Counted from the stretch's first letter, positions 1 through 12,415 are shown. The stretch is DNA of 64,000 bases from Engraulis encrasicolus (GCF_034702125.1 NC_085857.1:58481567-58545566), one strand, 5' to 3'. The notes: generated from the letters alone by a model not told the origin. A program made the numbers and translations.

Positions 1-411
1 GCGGGACGAGGAGACAAGCACAAGTGGAGGAGGCAAGGACACATATTGGGATGCACCCTTGATCTACTGATACGGGTGTAGTCTATTTAAACTAGCGTCG
101 AAATGACGGACAGGCTTCAGAATTTAACTTCTTTTAAAAAATCTGTCAATGACGGACAACCCTCTGTTAACGTGACCTATGTGGTAAATAAAGAGTAAAG
201 GTAAACTTAAGCAAAACATTTGCCTTTCATATTCAATTTACCCTGCTTTGTTTTCAAGCTATTTAACTGTAGGACTATTTGAGTAGCCTAGACTTGCTGC
301 GACAGGTTCTGAATCTCTTACTGAACAAGTAACGCGACTGAATTGGAAGCCTTCTTCCATGATGAGACTATTTAACCAGAGTCATTCAAAAATCGTGGAT
401 AGACCTACTCA
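1..411. other. Unassigned flank, no gene seen
   Basis: I see no convincing coding frame, repeat ends or RNA gene here. The stretch ends at the TA target site of the palindromic Tc1 element. Confidence 0.5.
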
Positions 412-651
412 TACAGTATATCACGAAAGTGAATACACCCCTCACAGTTTTGCAGATTTTTGAGTATATCTTTTCATAGGAAAGCATTACAGAAATGTAA
501 CTTTGACACAATGATTAGTGACCTTTTAACAACATATTTAACTGCTTAAATTTCTTGTTCACTCAGAAAAAAACAAAATACAGCCATTAATGTTTGAACA
601 TGTACTCACAAAAGTGAGTACACCCCAGATTAAAATCCGGTAGAGAAGGGG

Positions 652-915
652 CTATGTTGGCTTGAATCGTCTCGAAATGAAACGAAATGAAAAGGGATGA
701 CAAGGGAGGTCATCAGTGTGCGTTTCAACCTTTCTTTGCATTGAACTTTTACATTTTGAGTCTGCATCTGGCTTAAATAGATTGGTGTGAGATTTGAATG
801 CAATCCTATGGAGAATATCATGATCTGCTTCAGTAGTCACAGTACATGTTGACATGCATGTTTCTTTTAGGTGTATTTCAGATTGCCAATGTTGACAGCA
901 TTCATGCATCCCCAA
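652..915 (-). pseudogene. Tc1 transposase fragment, left arm copy
   Basis: This 87-residue open stretch is almost identical to the frame at 1215-1478 on the other strand because both lie in palindrome arms. It comes from the middle of a Tc1-type transposase, although some of the open stretch may be out of the original frame. No start, DNA-binding domain or complete DDE triad is present. A functional product is not expected. Confidence 0.5.
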
Positions 916-1093
916 ACCATGTCAGTCCCACTACCATGCTTGGCTTATGAGAGGATACACCTTTTTTGTAAAACTCACTTGTTTACCACCACACATGCTT
1001 GACACCATCTAAAGCAAATTTGTTTATCTTGGTCTCAAGAGAGATGAACAGACCAAGGATATGGATCACTGGAACCATGTTGTGTGATCTGAA

Positions 1094-1500
1094 GAGACCA
1101 AGATAAACAAATTTGCTTTAGATGGTGTCAAGCATGTGTGGTGGTAAACAAGTGAGTTTTACAAAAAAGGTGTATCCTCTCATAAGCCAAGCATGGTAGT
1201 GGGACTGACATGGTTTGGGGATGCATGAATGCTGTCAACATTGGCAATCTGAAATACACCTAAAAGAAACATGCATGTCAACATGCACTGTGACTACTGA
1301 AGCAGATCATGATATTCTCCATAGGATTGCATTCAAATCTCACACCAATCTATTTAAGCCAGATGCAGACTCAAAATGTAAAAGTTCAATGCAAAGAAAG
1401 GTTGAAACGCACACTGATGACCTCCCTTGTCATCCCTTTTCATTTCGATTCATTTCGAGACGATTCGAGCCAACATAGCCCCTTCTCTACCGGATTTTAA
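1094..1500 (+). pseudogene. Tc1 transposase fragment, right arm copy
   Basis: Reading from the loop into this arm gives a DHWNHVV block, a stop, then SEETKIN and a Trp/Gly-rich stretch. This matches the order of the Tc1 catalytic core near the second catalytic residue. The frame then breaks into 1215-1478. It is a decayed fragment without the C-terminal DPNPIE-type motif. Confidence 0.5.
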
Positions 1501-1718
1501 TCTGGGGTGTACTCACTTTTGTGAGTACATGTTCAAACATTAATGGCTGTATTTTGTTTTTTTCTGAGTGAACAAGAAATTTAAGCGGTTAAATATGTTG
1601 TTAAAAGGTCACTAATCATTGTGTCAAAGTTACATTTCTGTAATGCTTTCCTATGAAAAGATACACTCAAAAATCTGCAAAACTGTGAGGGGTGTATTCA
1701 CTTTCGTGATATACTGTA

Positions 1719-2240
1719 GTGTTGTATTGCATTTCGGTCATCTAGAAGGGTTACAAAGCTAACTGATATGTTGTAGCTTAATAATTGGCCTACAACGTGA
1801 CACAATTGGTGCACAACTATGGTGACATCGCTGGCATTTCTATTAAGAGGCGCGCACTGCAGAAAGACACTTGCACGAGCATGTGTGTTGCCTGATGTAG
1901 GTTAGATTGCCATATGATGTATACGCAGCTACAGGCAGGGAGAAAGCGAGAGATAGGGAGTTAGCAGCCACATTTTAGTAATTGAGCAATCAGTCTCAGA
2001 AGACTGTAGGATTCATTACATCGTTTTCTATCAAACAGTTGGGTATAAAACAATATTTTGCAAAGCAAACCCCTTCCCATTTCAGTCTGTAAGCAATGAC
2101 ACAAGATGGAAGAGAAATGACAAAAAGCCTGACAAAGGAAAAAACAAAAATGCAAACAAGCAAAAGTTATACACCAGAATGGTCAGTATGGACTTTATGG
2201 AATGGACTTTGAGCATGTTCCAGAAAAAGCATAGGGTCAG
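1719..2240. other. Unassigned spacer
   Basis: No coding frame, terminal repeats or RNA gene could be supported here. Confidence 0.4.
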
Positions 2241-2244
2241 AACA

Positions 2245-2581
2245 TCCACGGCTTCATGAAAGAACTTATTCCTCTACTCCTGGAAAAGAAAAAATACCCG
2301 TGATCGAGTATGCCCAGCGTTCTCCCACCACACTTCCAACAAATGCTGATCCAAAAGGCAAACCAAACCCACCCAGACTGATTATGGTAAAACTTCTCAG
2401 TCTTCAGGATAAACAACTGATCCTGCTTCTCGCACGAGAGACAACTGAGCTCTTCTGTCAAGACACCGAGGTCTACATGCACCCCAACTACAGCCATGGT
2501 GCTCTTCTAAACAGTGCTGGACAGACAATCTGGCATACTGGGAAAATGCCCGGTGAGCTGACGCCAATAGGTGGCCGGTGA
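2245..2581 (+). pseudogene. L1-like LINE ORF1 protein fragment
   Basis: A frame beginning near 2250 reads FMKELIPLLLEKKKYP, and after a frameshift near 2300 the frame 2300-2581 continues with Ala-Gln-Arg-Ser-Pro, then a Pro-rich link and LLSLQDKQLILLLAR. This order (helix, 'RSP', 'P+P R.I.VK', 'DK..IL..AR') is typical of the RNA-recognition part of vertebrate L1/Tx1 ORF1p, an RNA chaperone of the LINE ribonucleoprotein. Only the middle of the protein remains. No ORF2 is present next to it. Confidence 0.65.
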
Positions 2582-2589
2582 TGTCCGTT

Positions 2590-3205
2590 TAAAAAAATAA
2601 TTGTTATTAATGTTTTTTTATATATATATGTGACCCGCAGCCCACGATTTTGTGCTGACGGCCCTCGGCCCACCTCCAATGAGATCAGCCGTCACATAAA
2701 GAAGTTGGAGGGAGTCTCATTGGTGCATCTGAGTCAGACTGAAGTATTCATTGCGGCCCCACCCCTGTCCTGCATCGCTTACATTTGAGACATAAGCGAA
2801 GGAGAGACCAAAACAAAACGGACTCAATGTTATGGACTCAATGTTAACTGCTAGCATGGGGGTAAATTTGCACTGCCATACTCAGAGAACGATTGAAAGT
2901 AAAGGAGAAAGGTGAAACTCACTTATTTAACTCAAGGGGAGGTGTAATATGAGCTTATTTCCCTTCACACCCTGGACTTGTATATTGTTCACAATGTTAC
3001 TTTTCAAAAGGGGTGAACTCATTATTGCTGTGCACTGTACATGTAAATATATTGATACATAAATAAATACATTCATACACTCATAGGCCTATATGACTGT
3101 CACCATAGCAACCTCATACCTGTCCTTATTAGGGTGGCATATCTGGAGGGGTGGCCTGTTCAAGGGCTGGTAGAATACCTTGCACTCGGTCATGTTCCTA
3201 CAGGG
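2590..3205. other. Unassigned spacer
   Basis: Apart from a short TA run near 2620, I see no gene or element boundary here. Confidence 0.35.
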
Positions 3206-3209
3206 CAGT

Positions 3210-3349
<140 letters not shown>

Positions 3350-3422
3350 TTGTGATGTTTGTCTGTGTACTTAATGTGTATTTCTTTTTAAGATTTTTCG
3401 TCTACTCTGCTGTTTGCATATT

Positions 3423-3426
<4 letters not shown>

Positions 3427-3504
<78 letters not shown>
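3427..3504. repeat. (GT)n microsatellite
   Basis: Uninterrupted GT run about 80 bp after the CA array. CA and GT arrays in inverse orientation 80 bp apart can pair as a hairpin. Confidence 0.97.
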
Positions 3505-3509
<5 letters not shown>

Positions 3510-3511
<2 letters not shown>

Positions 3512-5060
3512 TCCTTCTGCAGTGAGTTCCAAGTGGCTTTTAACAGAGCCCCAGCGGCAACTGACAGCGGCAACTCCATGCCGTGCGCGCCAGGACTGAA
3601 AACATTTCAGACGACCAGCCTTCTGTCAGCTACGCTCACACTATTCTGACAGGCAGCTCTCCTCCTATGCTCTTGTCGCTTTCGCTACAACCTTTTTTAA
3701 CTATTAGGCCTATTAGGCTACTAGCACGAACCTTGCTGTAACAGGCTGCCTTTTTAAACGCGAGGGCCTGACCGTTTCAATAACAGGACTTACGCAGATT
3801 ATGCCCAGAGCTACTTCTGCTCTGTAAGGTTCTGTGTTGGTGAATGCTTGTAGTACCTACTTGTAACAGTAATACAAGTAGAAAAGGAGTGGTTGTGGAA
3901 CGAAATTGCGACAAGGGCAGAGGTGGAGAGCTGACTGTCAGAGTCGTGTGAGCGTAGAGCTGTCAGTTGTCCTGTTCCGAGTCCTGGCGCAACTAAGTTG
4001 GAAAGCCCACGCCATCGGAAAGAAAAAAACAGACAAACAAAAAAATCAACGACGACGCTATAGCCTAGAAGTAACAAAGGAAACGAAGATTCCAGTGATA
4101 TTATTTACTTTTAGTTAAACATTGTCATTTTGTTGCGCATGGTAGAGAAGAGCTCCTCCTCTCTCTTCTCCTTTTCGTCTCATATCTTCTCCTTCCTTCT
4201 TTGAGGTCTGCGTATGTGAGGCTTTGTAGTGTTTGGCTGTGTGTTTGGTTAGGCTACTGTATGTTAAAGGTCTGTTATGTGAGTGGCTTGTGATGTGATT
4301 CACTGTTTTCAGAGGAATGGAATGAAAACAAATGACATTGATTAGGCCTAAGTAATGAAAGTAAAACATAAAGCAGAAGTTTAAAAAATAATGAAAAAAA
4401 AAATGTAATATGCTTTTTATGTCGGCATATGGTATGTAGGCCGATAGTGTATCTGTGTTGTGGAAATAGTTGAACAAAATGACCATAATTTAAAAAATAA
4501 CTAGCCTAACGCATTGTTTATTTTTGGTGAGATAAAAAAAAGGCTAGTTGAACTTCTATTTGGCTGTCCTCTAGCCGAATTGGCTGGTGATGGAAGAAGT
4601 TAATTTAGAGCCCTGGTTACATTCAACTGAGTGATTATCAGAATGCCATTCAAATGAGCCAGTTTTTTTAATGGCTCTTTGAAAGGAACGAGCCACAATG
4701 ATCCAGATCTCGTCACAGACCCATGAATCTCTAGTGAAATGCAGATCCAAACTGACAGGCGGACAACAGATGCGTCCGTCTATGCCAATGGTTCTCCCGG
4801 TGTCTGTCTGTGTTATTGCATTCTGTTCTATGGGGCATTTGAAATGGCACTTAAGGATGAGACTGAATTGTGTTTAGGGGGCTTGTTGTGGAGCATCTGG
4901 TGTCGTGCGTAAAGTGCAAATTCTTGTGGTGTTGCTTGTCACTACTCCAACTCTGAACAGACAAAGTATTTTTCTTGTTATTTATTTCTTAACAAAAGTA
5001 GTCGAACGCATGATCAAGAGCTGTATCTGCGCGCGTGGTGTGCTGTCCAAAACAGACTAG
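3510..5060. other. Unassigned DNA
   Basis: Short open frames only. I found no terminal inverted repeats, splice-linked frames or RNA signals that I can support. Confidence 0.35.
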
Positions 5061-5078
5061 ACCTCTCCATCCCCTGCT

Positions 5079-5405
5079 TTGCAGTTCTGGGCAGTTCTGG
5101 TAAACGCCTTCCTGGTTCACAAACATGCAATGCATCTCATAAATGAATCTGATAGGCCCTACCTTATTGATTTTATTCTCATGGACTCACTTGCCAAACT
5201 TTCTGCCCAGCTTGTTGTCCCAGTCAGCCGCAGGTGACTGGTACATAACATTAGGGACAGTTCTAGACCACTAGTAAACGCACTCCTGGCTCGCAAACAT
5301 TCAACGCAACTCATAAATTATACCTTATTGATTTTATTCTCATGGACTCGATCGCCAAACTTTCTGCCCTGCTTGTTGTCCCAGCTAGCCGCCGCTACTG
5401 GTTAG
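5079..5405. repeat. Two-copy tandem duplication, unit about 165-180 bp
   Basis: The block at about 5079-5243 is repeated at about 5261-5405. Shared segments include ACCTTATTGATTTTATTCTC, CATGGACTC and the GCTTGTTGTCCCAG stretch, in the same order and orientation. The copies differ by small gaps, so the duplication is not recent. No coding frame is shared. Confidence 0.75.
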
Positions 5406-5550
5406 TAATAATGTAATATTATATTATATTATAGGCCTATTATATTACATTACATTACATTACATTACATTACATTACATTACATTACATTATATTATAT
5501 TATATTATATTATATTATATTATATTATATTATATTATACTATATTATAT
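5402..5550. repeat. Compound ATTAC / ATATT microsatellite
   Basis: Repeats of ATTAC change into repeats of TATAT, giving an almost pure AT-rich tract. Confidence 0.95.
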
Positions 5551-5893
5551 ATTTTTCTCTTGGCTTCCTCTGAAAAATAACGCACGCCACGCTACTGGTG
5601 GGACGCATCTAAAAATGTGTTTTTGCAGGTTAGGGGTGCGTTTCTCAAACTGCTTCTTAGGTTAGCACTGAATTACAAATGTTCTTCAGTAGTTTCTCTT
5701 TCTTGAGGGCGAAATACATTTTTTATCTCGAAAGCCACCAAAAGTAGTTCTATTACTTTCAGAAGTCCACACCTGTACTACCTGTGTGTGTGTGTGATGT
5801 ACTTCCCCTTCACCGGCAGGGACCCCTCCCACTTGTCACCGCCTACGGAGCTCCATAGATAGGCTCTCTGTGGACCCCCCCCCTGGAGGTGGA

Positions 5894-5968
5894 GATGGAG
5901 GGCGCAGAAGCAGTGCAGCAAAGCTACTTACTGAATGGCGGTTATGACAACCAAGGGTTCGTTGTCTA
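5894..5968 (+). other. Possible short first coding exon (weak candidate)
   Basis: An ATG after a purine-rich leader opens a 24-codon frame (MEGAEAVQQSYLLNGGYDNQ...) ending in TAG, with a possible GT splice donor just before the stop. The length and leader look like a first coding exon, but I could not connect a downstream exon and do not recognise the peptide. Chance is a fair alternative. Confidence 0.15.
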
Positions 5969-6162
5969 GATCACTGTCTTGAAATGCTTTTTCCATAGCT
6001 TCTGCGATCTGTATGGACACAACACACACACACTATTATTATCACCACACACACTGTACATTCATTCACTGAAACACAAACACATACGGTACACACAAAT
6101 ACAAATACAAACACACACACACGTACACACACACATTCACAGTACAGAGAATAGATCATATA

Positions 6163-7764
6163 CAGTGAGGAGAATAAGTATTTGATCCCTTGCTGATTTT
6201 GTTGGTTTGCCCACTAATAAAGACATGATCAGTCTTTAATGTTAATGATAATATGTATTCTAATATGGAGAGACAGAATATCAAAAAGAAAATCCAGAAA
6301 TTAACTCTAAAGAATATATATTAATTGATTTATATTTCATTGAGGGAAATAAGTATTTGATCCCCTGCTAACCATTAAGAGTTCTGATCCCGCAGATCAA
6401 ATGGCACTTCCAATCAACTTGTTATCTGAATTGAACACACCTGTTAATAGTAACCTGCACAAAATACACATTGAATCTGCAGAATCAGTCCATAGAATCA
6501 GTCAATCAATCAAACTAAACTCACCAACATGGGACAGACCAAAAAGCTGTCAAAGGATGTCAGGGACAAGATTTTAGAACCCAACAAGACTGAAATGGGC
6601 TCCTGGATATTAAGGAGCAAACTGTTGGTGCATTTCTTCCCAATTTTAGGACATACAAAATGATCACCAATCATCAGTCTTAGGCCTGTCTATGGTTCCA
6701 TACAAGATTTGACCTTGTGGGAATGTAATAACCAGAAAAACGAGATAAAGCCCCTTTAGTACTGTATGAGAGGAGCGAGGAAATGATCTCAAGGCAGCTG
6801 GGACCTCAATCACTAAGAAAACTATCGGAAACACTTAATACCACAGGGAATTAAAATCCTGCAGTGCATGTATGGTACCCCTGCTTCAGAAGGAACCTGT
6901 TCAGGCTCACCTGAGGTTTGGCAATGAACATCAAACTGGATTAGGATATGATTGGGAGGTGCTGGAATCAGATGAACCAAAATCAAACTGTTTGGCATTA
7001 ACACAACTCATTGTGTTTGGAGGAAGAGAAATGCTGCCTATGATCCCAAGAACAACACCTTCTCCAACATCATACATGTAAGTGGTAAGATTATGTTTTA
7101 AGGTTGTTTGTCTGGCCAAGACACAGGACAACTTCACATCGTCAAGAAATGGATGGAGGGAGACATGTAAACGTACAATGCTGCATGCCAACCTCTTTCC
7201 CACCACCACTAGACTGAAGGTGGGTCATGAATTGGCCTCCCAATATGATAATAATCCATAACATACAGCCCAAGCAACGAAGGAGTAGCTCAAGCAGAAG
7301 CACATTAAGGTCATGAAGTGGCCTAGACAGTTTCCAAACATTAACCCTATAATAATCATGTGACGGGAACAGAAGCTCCCATTTGCCAAGCTACAGTCAT
7401 ACAACTTCAATGATTTAGAGATGATCTGCAAAGAAAAGTGGACAAAAATCCTTTCTAATATAGGCCTATCCACAAACATTGTCATTAACTGAAAGAAACA
7501 TCTGACCTCTGTATGAGAAAACAAGGGCTTTGCCACCAAGTATTTTGTCTTCTTTGACTAGAGGGGTCAAATACTTATTTTCCTCAATGGAATACAAATC
7601 AATTAAAATATATTCTTCAAAGCTATTTTCTGGATTTTCTTTTTGATATTCTGTCTCTCCATATTAGAATACATTTTGTCATTAATATTATAGAATGATC
7701 ATGTCTTTATTAGTGGGCAAACCAACAAAATCAACGAGGGATCAAATACTTATTCTCCTCACTG
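6163..7764 (+). mobile_element. Tc1-like transposon, decayed (family A)
   Basis: The 1602-bp element is bounded by CAGTGAGGAGAATAAGTATT and its reverse complement, with TA on both sides (6161-6162, 7765-7766). The inverted repeats run about 200 bp. Each holds a second inner copy of the AATAAGTATTTGATCCC motif (near 6350 and 7570), the IR/DR arrangement of Sleeping Beauty-type elements. A related copy sits at 54562-56149. Confidence 0.92.
6529..7492 (+). pseudogene. Tc1 transposase pseudogene (family A)
   Basis: The start at 6529 reads MGQTKKLSKDVRDKILE, the usual N-terminus of a Tc1 transposase leading into the paired-like helix-turn-helix. The frame is then lost to many stops and indels, while pieces of the catalytic domain and the C-terminus (WTKILSNI...) can still be followed to about 7492. 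It cannot make active enzyme. Confidence 0.8.
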
Positions 7765-7766
7765 TA

Positions 7767-9030
7767 TAATATGTGGATGAAAGACACCACTTTTTGTGTT
7801 CCTATGATTTGTTTTAGTAGGAAAGGTTCAACGGAAATAGACTCATAATATACTTAAATAAAATATTGTTTTTGAAACCAAGAACAATTTATTTTTATTT
7901 TAATCAATGTTGGTAGAATAATGAGGGTATAAAGGTCAAAAATAAAGTACCGGAGTAATGGTAAAAACATGAACTACAAATTTCAACCTGTTCAAAACGA
8001 AAATACTTCGGCATAATTCTACATTTGTCATTGTAAGATCCGAGATTGATGGATGATGTAAAAATGATACTGGCGCTGTTATCTTGGCAAAAGATTGCGT
8101 AGGGGGGGCATTCCCCCATGGCCATTTTAGGTGTGATCCCAACCCCCATAGTGTCACCAGCCCTAGCAAGACAAAGGCCTTTTGGTCACCTCTACACTCT
8201 ATAGTATTTAAAGAGATGATAATGAGCAGCCCTTAAAATCATTCTCTGCTCTCACACACGAGTTGTAAGTGAGGTGAAGGTCATCTTGTTTAACAGTGAC
8301 GAAAATAATCAGAATATAATTTTGACATTGACATTGTCACTTGTGTTTCCTGAATGTCAAGGAGCCATTTTTTCATTTGTGTCAGAAGAAATGACACAAC
8401 ACAGAAGGTACCTTGATTAACATACCTGCTACATGACCAGTTGTTTCTTTAAATCTGATTAATTTAACATTTTCTGAACATGTTCACAGGTTACAGGTTT
8501 GTTGTCACAGGTTACATGTTTCATAGTGACAAAGTTACAGTCCTCTATTTCCATGTACTGACAACTTTTTTTTCACGTTTTGTCCAAAGTAATTTAGAAA
8601 ATGGCAAGAGTTTTCAGGATTTTTCCTGCCATAAGTGTGGACTCACTTTCTCATTTATGCATTCTATTTATTTTCTTAGATTTTCAGTGTGTATTTTCAT
8701 GGAGGGCATTAAAACTGTGCATGAACACATGTAGAATTATGTGCACACTAAAAAATATAATTCTAGCTGTTGTCCAACAGCAATGTCAGCTGTCCATCCA
8801 CCTGACGTCAACACGGCACAACTGAAGGCCCCACACATTTCAATAAGCTTTTTTTGTGTCTATTTCCAAGTAAAAATGCCCAGTCAGTCATATCAATCTT
8901 AATTGAACGTTAAAAACCTCCAATAACTCACTAGATTTGTAGAACTAGAGTTTTGAGACCTAGTTTTAAACGATTGCCAATACAAGCATTTTACAGACAT
9001 TTTCTTGATCTAATATTGAGACACAGACAG
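7767..9030. other. Unassigned DNA
   Basis: Several short frames without recognisable content. No repeat boundary seen. Confidence 0.35.
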
Positions 9031-9640
9031 TTACTTTACTTTACTTACTTAACCCCATCACGCCATTCGGCGCATAGGGCAGCAACAAAGTCTCTCCACT
9101 TCGATCTGTCGGTAGCCAACTTCTCGATGGTCCCCCAGCTCTGATGGTACTGCTGGAGCTCCTTCTCGATGGTTCGTCGCCATGTTATTTTTGGCCTCCC
9201 TTTCTTCCTTTTGCCTTCTGGGGTCCAGTGTAGTGCGACTCTTGGAATTGCGTTGGGTTCCATTCTGATTACATGGCCGATCCAGGTCCATCTGCGCTTC
9301 TTGAAGATGGATTGCATATTTTCTTGTTGGGTGATGTTGAGGAGGTTATTGTTGGAGATGGTTTTGGGCCAGTAGATGTGTAGGATTTTCCGCAGGGATG
9401 ATGTATGAAAGGTGGAGAGTTTGTGCAGGTCACCTTCAGTTGTTTTCCAGCATTCTGCACCATATAGCAGAGTAGATATGACGCAGCTTTGGTAGAGTCG
9501 GAATTTTGTTTTGTTGCTGTATTGTTTTGAGTTCCATACCTTCCTTAATCTTGTGAAGCTTGTCTGTGCTTTGTTGATCCGGTTCAGGATATCTTTACTG
9601 GTTCCCCCAGTCAGTTACTTGGAGAGGTCAAACATGTATT
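9031..9640 (-). mobile_element. 5'-truncated RTE-like LINE, 3' end
   Basis: Only the last part of a non-LTR retrotransposon is present. After the stop codon (9045-9047) the element ends in a short AAGTAAAG-type tail (9031-9046 on the complement), like the short tandem tails of RTE-clade elements. The 5' limit near 9640 is where the reading frame is lost, the normal outcome of incomplete reverse transcription. Confidence 0.75.
9045..9620 (-). pseudogene. LINE reverse transcriptase C-terminus (RTE-like)
   Basis: With frameshifts the minus strand reads RINKAQTSFTRLRKVWNS, then LLYGAECWKTTEG, then the intact 90-codon frame 9045-9317 with RRWTWIGHVIRM, KGRPKITWRR and a C-terminal WRDFVAALC. The order 'LYG.E.W', 'RR..W.GH..RM', 'GRP..TWRR' is the region downstream of the polymerase domain in RTE/SR2-like and related LINE proteins. 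The polymerase core and endonuclease are missing, so this is a dead fragment. Confidence 0.75.
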
Positions 9641-9952
9641 GGAGGGAATCTGTAGCAGGGTTTCCCACTTTTACTTTTAGTTTTAGTACCACTGTTTCGC
9701 CTAGATAACCAGCTAGGTTTGACCAAGTGATCCATTATCAGATAAAGAAAATACTACTTGTATTGCCTGTATCAATTAAGATTGACTTGACTCACTGGGT
9801 ATTATTACTTGAAAATAGACGGAGAATTGTTGAAATGTATGTGGCCCTCAGTTTTGCTATGTTGACGTCACTGTTCGGCATTTTTTATTCTTTTTTAATA
9901 ATTGTTTTTATTTTTATATATATTTTCATTTGTTTATCAAGCACATAATTAT

Positions 9953-11163
9953 CAGGGGTGGGCATTGATTATTTTTTTAAAGATCGCCTCTCAACGTTAT
10001 TTCATTAATACTGCCGTGTTCCCCAATGTTATTGAATGTGTTACGCGTTGGTCCTGTTTTAAAAAACGCGCTGGTTGCTTTGTTTCAAGACGTTTTTGCA
10101 AGCTGGCAAGGTGGCTTGTGGAGAAACGAGAGAGTGTTCCGTGTTTCTCGTGGAAATGCGTCTCTGATTGGCTCACTCCTCCTGCTCTCGAAGAAACGCG
10201 TCTCTGATTGGCTCAGTCCTCAAGTTCTTGGAGAGAATGTAATGGCAAACAGAGTCGCCACTTCCCCTGGTGGTACTGCACTATAGGGGCGCCAGCGGAG
10301 GCGTGCAGGCTCCATTCAGGGCTGTGCTCTTTCGACAGCGACCCCTAGGCTTGCTGCAGGCACGGAGCAACCAGAGTGAGTTGGCTTTATGTATGAGGCT
10401 TTGTGCTGTGTGTGTACCTGAGAGTAGCAACCAGCTGATAGCTAAGCTAAGCTATGTTTCGGGCCACCAGACGTTGCTTGTTTTGAAAACAAGCAGAAAA
10501 AAAATTACTCGACATGTTTTTAGATAAATGGGTCGATATAAACCTTTGTGGGCAACGCCTTCTTTCGACGTGACGAAACACAGAAAGGCTTTCGTGATTC
10601 GCTCGTTTCTCTGCATTATTTATGTAAATTGGGAAACACCGGGAAACACAGCCAGGAGAGTTGACGCACCGCAATGAGAGCCTTGCAAGTGAGTTTAACT
10701 TGGGGTGACCGTCCGATCTTCGAAAGGAGTGAGTAAAACTGAGTTTTATCGGAAGTTGGCCTTTAAATCTAGATTAATCTCACTGTAATTATGAAATTAA
10801 TCTAGATTAATCTAGATTAATCTATATCAAAATGACTCATTCAGAATAGGCACGGTACCGAAATAATGATGAAAAAAGACCTTGGGGGTTTCTTAAGACA
10901 GATGGTGCATTACACCAGAGCTCATCTATTTTTTCCAAAATGCATCTCAACTTCAAAAGAATGGTCATGTTGATACTTGGTGATGAAAAAATCACTGCAA
11001 TATTTGTAAAGTGTATCGAATATGTTAGGAAGCATTTACACTGACACTGAAGATGTAGAGTTGTGGAGGCAAATACAGATAAATTACATTATAAATGAAT
11101 AAATTACAGATAAATCTAACATTTAAGCTACTTAAACAAAATGACCTCAGCAATTCAGCATTT

Positions 11164-11199
<36 letters not shown>

Positions 11200-11961
11200 C
11201 TGCCACTGACTGTTACTGTAAAAAGAGCGGCGGCTCCTTAAAAAGAGGGAGGAGCAAACTATCCACAGCTACTATCCCAGTCTCCTAGCATTCTAGAACC
11301 TACAGCACTGGCCCACGGCGATTTGGCGCAAACATGACAGTTGTTCTCAGAGTTAGAATGCCAGAGTAGTTACAACTCGAAATTAATTGAGTTTGCAAAA
11401 AAAAAAAAAACATCAAGCGCGAAAACCGTCTGACATCGCAAATGCGTGATCGCAACACAATCACACAAACATTCAGTGAGAGTAGCCTAGATATTGACAG
11501 TTTTAGTTTGACAATCTTCAAAATGCATATCACACGGAATGTTTTGCAATTATGGCACAGGCAAGATGGAAGTTGTTTATGTGTTCCATGCAATGCGTGA
11601 GGAAATGTAGGCTATGTCGGGCTGGTACTCACACAATAATGTCTCTCTATGGTTCACCTCCAACAATTAAGTCTCTCTAGTCTAGCACTTATAAAAAAGC
11701 ACTCAAACAACACCTACCACGACAGAGAGATTAATGTTTTCAGCATGCAAACACTATTCATATTTAGTAGCCTAGGTCTGCAGAAGCAACAGGTGGATAG
11801 GAGAAGCGACTGGAGCGTCTGTCAATCAAACACTATGGTGACGCGAACCCAACCTCCAAACTCATATTTTGAGAATAGATTAACGTGCGATATGTTCTTT
11901 ATCGCGCGACAAGAGTCTCATATTATCGCAGCACATTAACGCCGATAACGGCCCACTACTA
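9953..11961. mobile_element. Non-autonomous hAT-like element, 2.0 kb
   Basis: The left end CAGGGGTGGGCA and the complement of the right end TAGTAGTGGGCC form imperfect 12-bp terminal repeats. The flanks ATAATTAT (9945-9952) and ATAATTAC (11962-11969) match at 7 of 8 positions, the hAT target duplication length. No transposase frame is present. Inside are a local duplication of TCTCTGATTGGCTCA-containing sequence (10160-10220), a GATTAATCTA tandem array (10760-10835) and a GA array (11167-11198). Distant hAT identity is inferred only from ends and target site. Confidence 0.65.
10765..10835. repeat. GATTAATCTA tandem array
   Basis: Several copies of the 10-bp unit GATTAATCTA lie in tandem with a short break. 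Each unit holds a TAATC core, the sequence bound by bicoid/Otx-type homeodomains. It is part of the hAT-like element and may simply be subterminal transposase-binding repeats. Confidence 0.7.
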
Positions 11962-12415
11962 ATAATTACACATGTGTTCATGCACAGTTTTGATGCCCTC
12001 CCGGAAATGTACTATGTTCTTCAAATAGCCACAAAAATAAAGATAATTAACTTAATGAGGTGAGTCCACACGTTTGTCCTCGTTTGGTCAAAATTCCAAA
12101 ATAATTTCATTTGAAAGCCATTTCATTTGATCTAATTCAAAGGGATATCTTGACATTAAGTAACTGATTTGATATGTGCGTTTGGATACATACATTCGCA
12201 AATGAATATTTTATTTTTGTCGTTGTGCCAGTTGACATGATTGGGGGCAATCTGTCTTTACTTTAAAAAACAACAAACATAGAATCAGTATTTGAAATTC
12301 CACAAAAACTAACATGGATACAAAATACAGATTTGTAAAAACCTGGTGGAAGCATTTAATATTCTTTTTGAAGACCTTTTTGAATTCAATTACTCACTGA
12401 CCCATATGTATGTAC

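Larger units (their letters stand above)
414..1716. mobile_element. Tc1-like element rearranged into a full-length palindrome
   Basis: The 1303-bp unit starts with CAGTATATCACGAAAGTGA and ends with its reverse complement. A TA flanks each side (412-413, 1717-1718), the Tc1/mariner target duplication. The left arm (414-1036) and right arm (1094-1716) are both 623 bp and are reverse complements with only scattered mismatches, around a 57-bp loop. Both arms encode the same 87-residue fragment in opposite orientation (minus 652-915, plus 1215-1478). Read on the plus strand, the loop and right arm resemble a Tc1 transposase around the second catalytic motif, with an SEET block where SDET is expected and in-frame stops. 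No functional transposase remains. It is best explained as a fold-back derivative of a Tc1 element that could still move through its intact ends. Confidence 0.85.
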
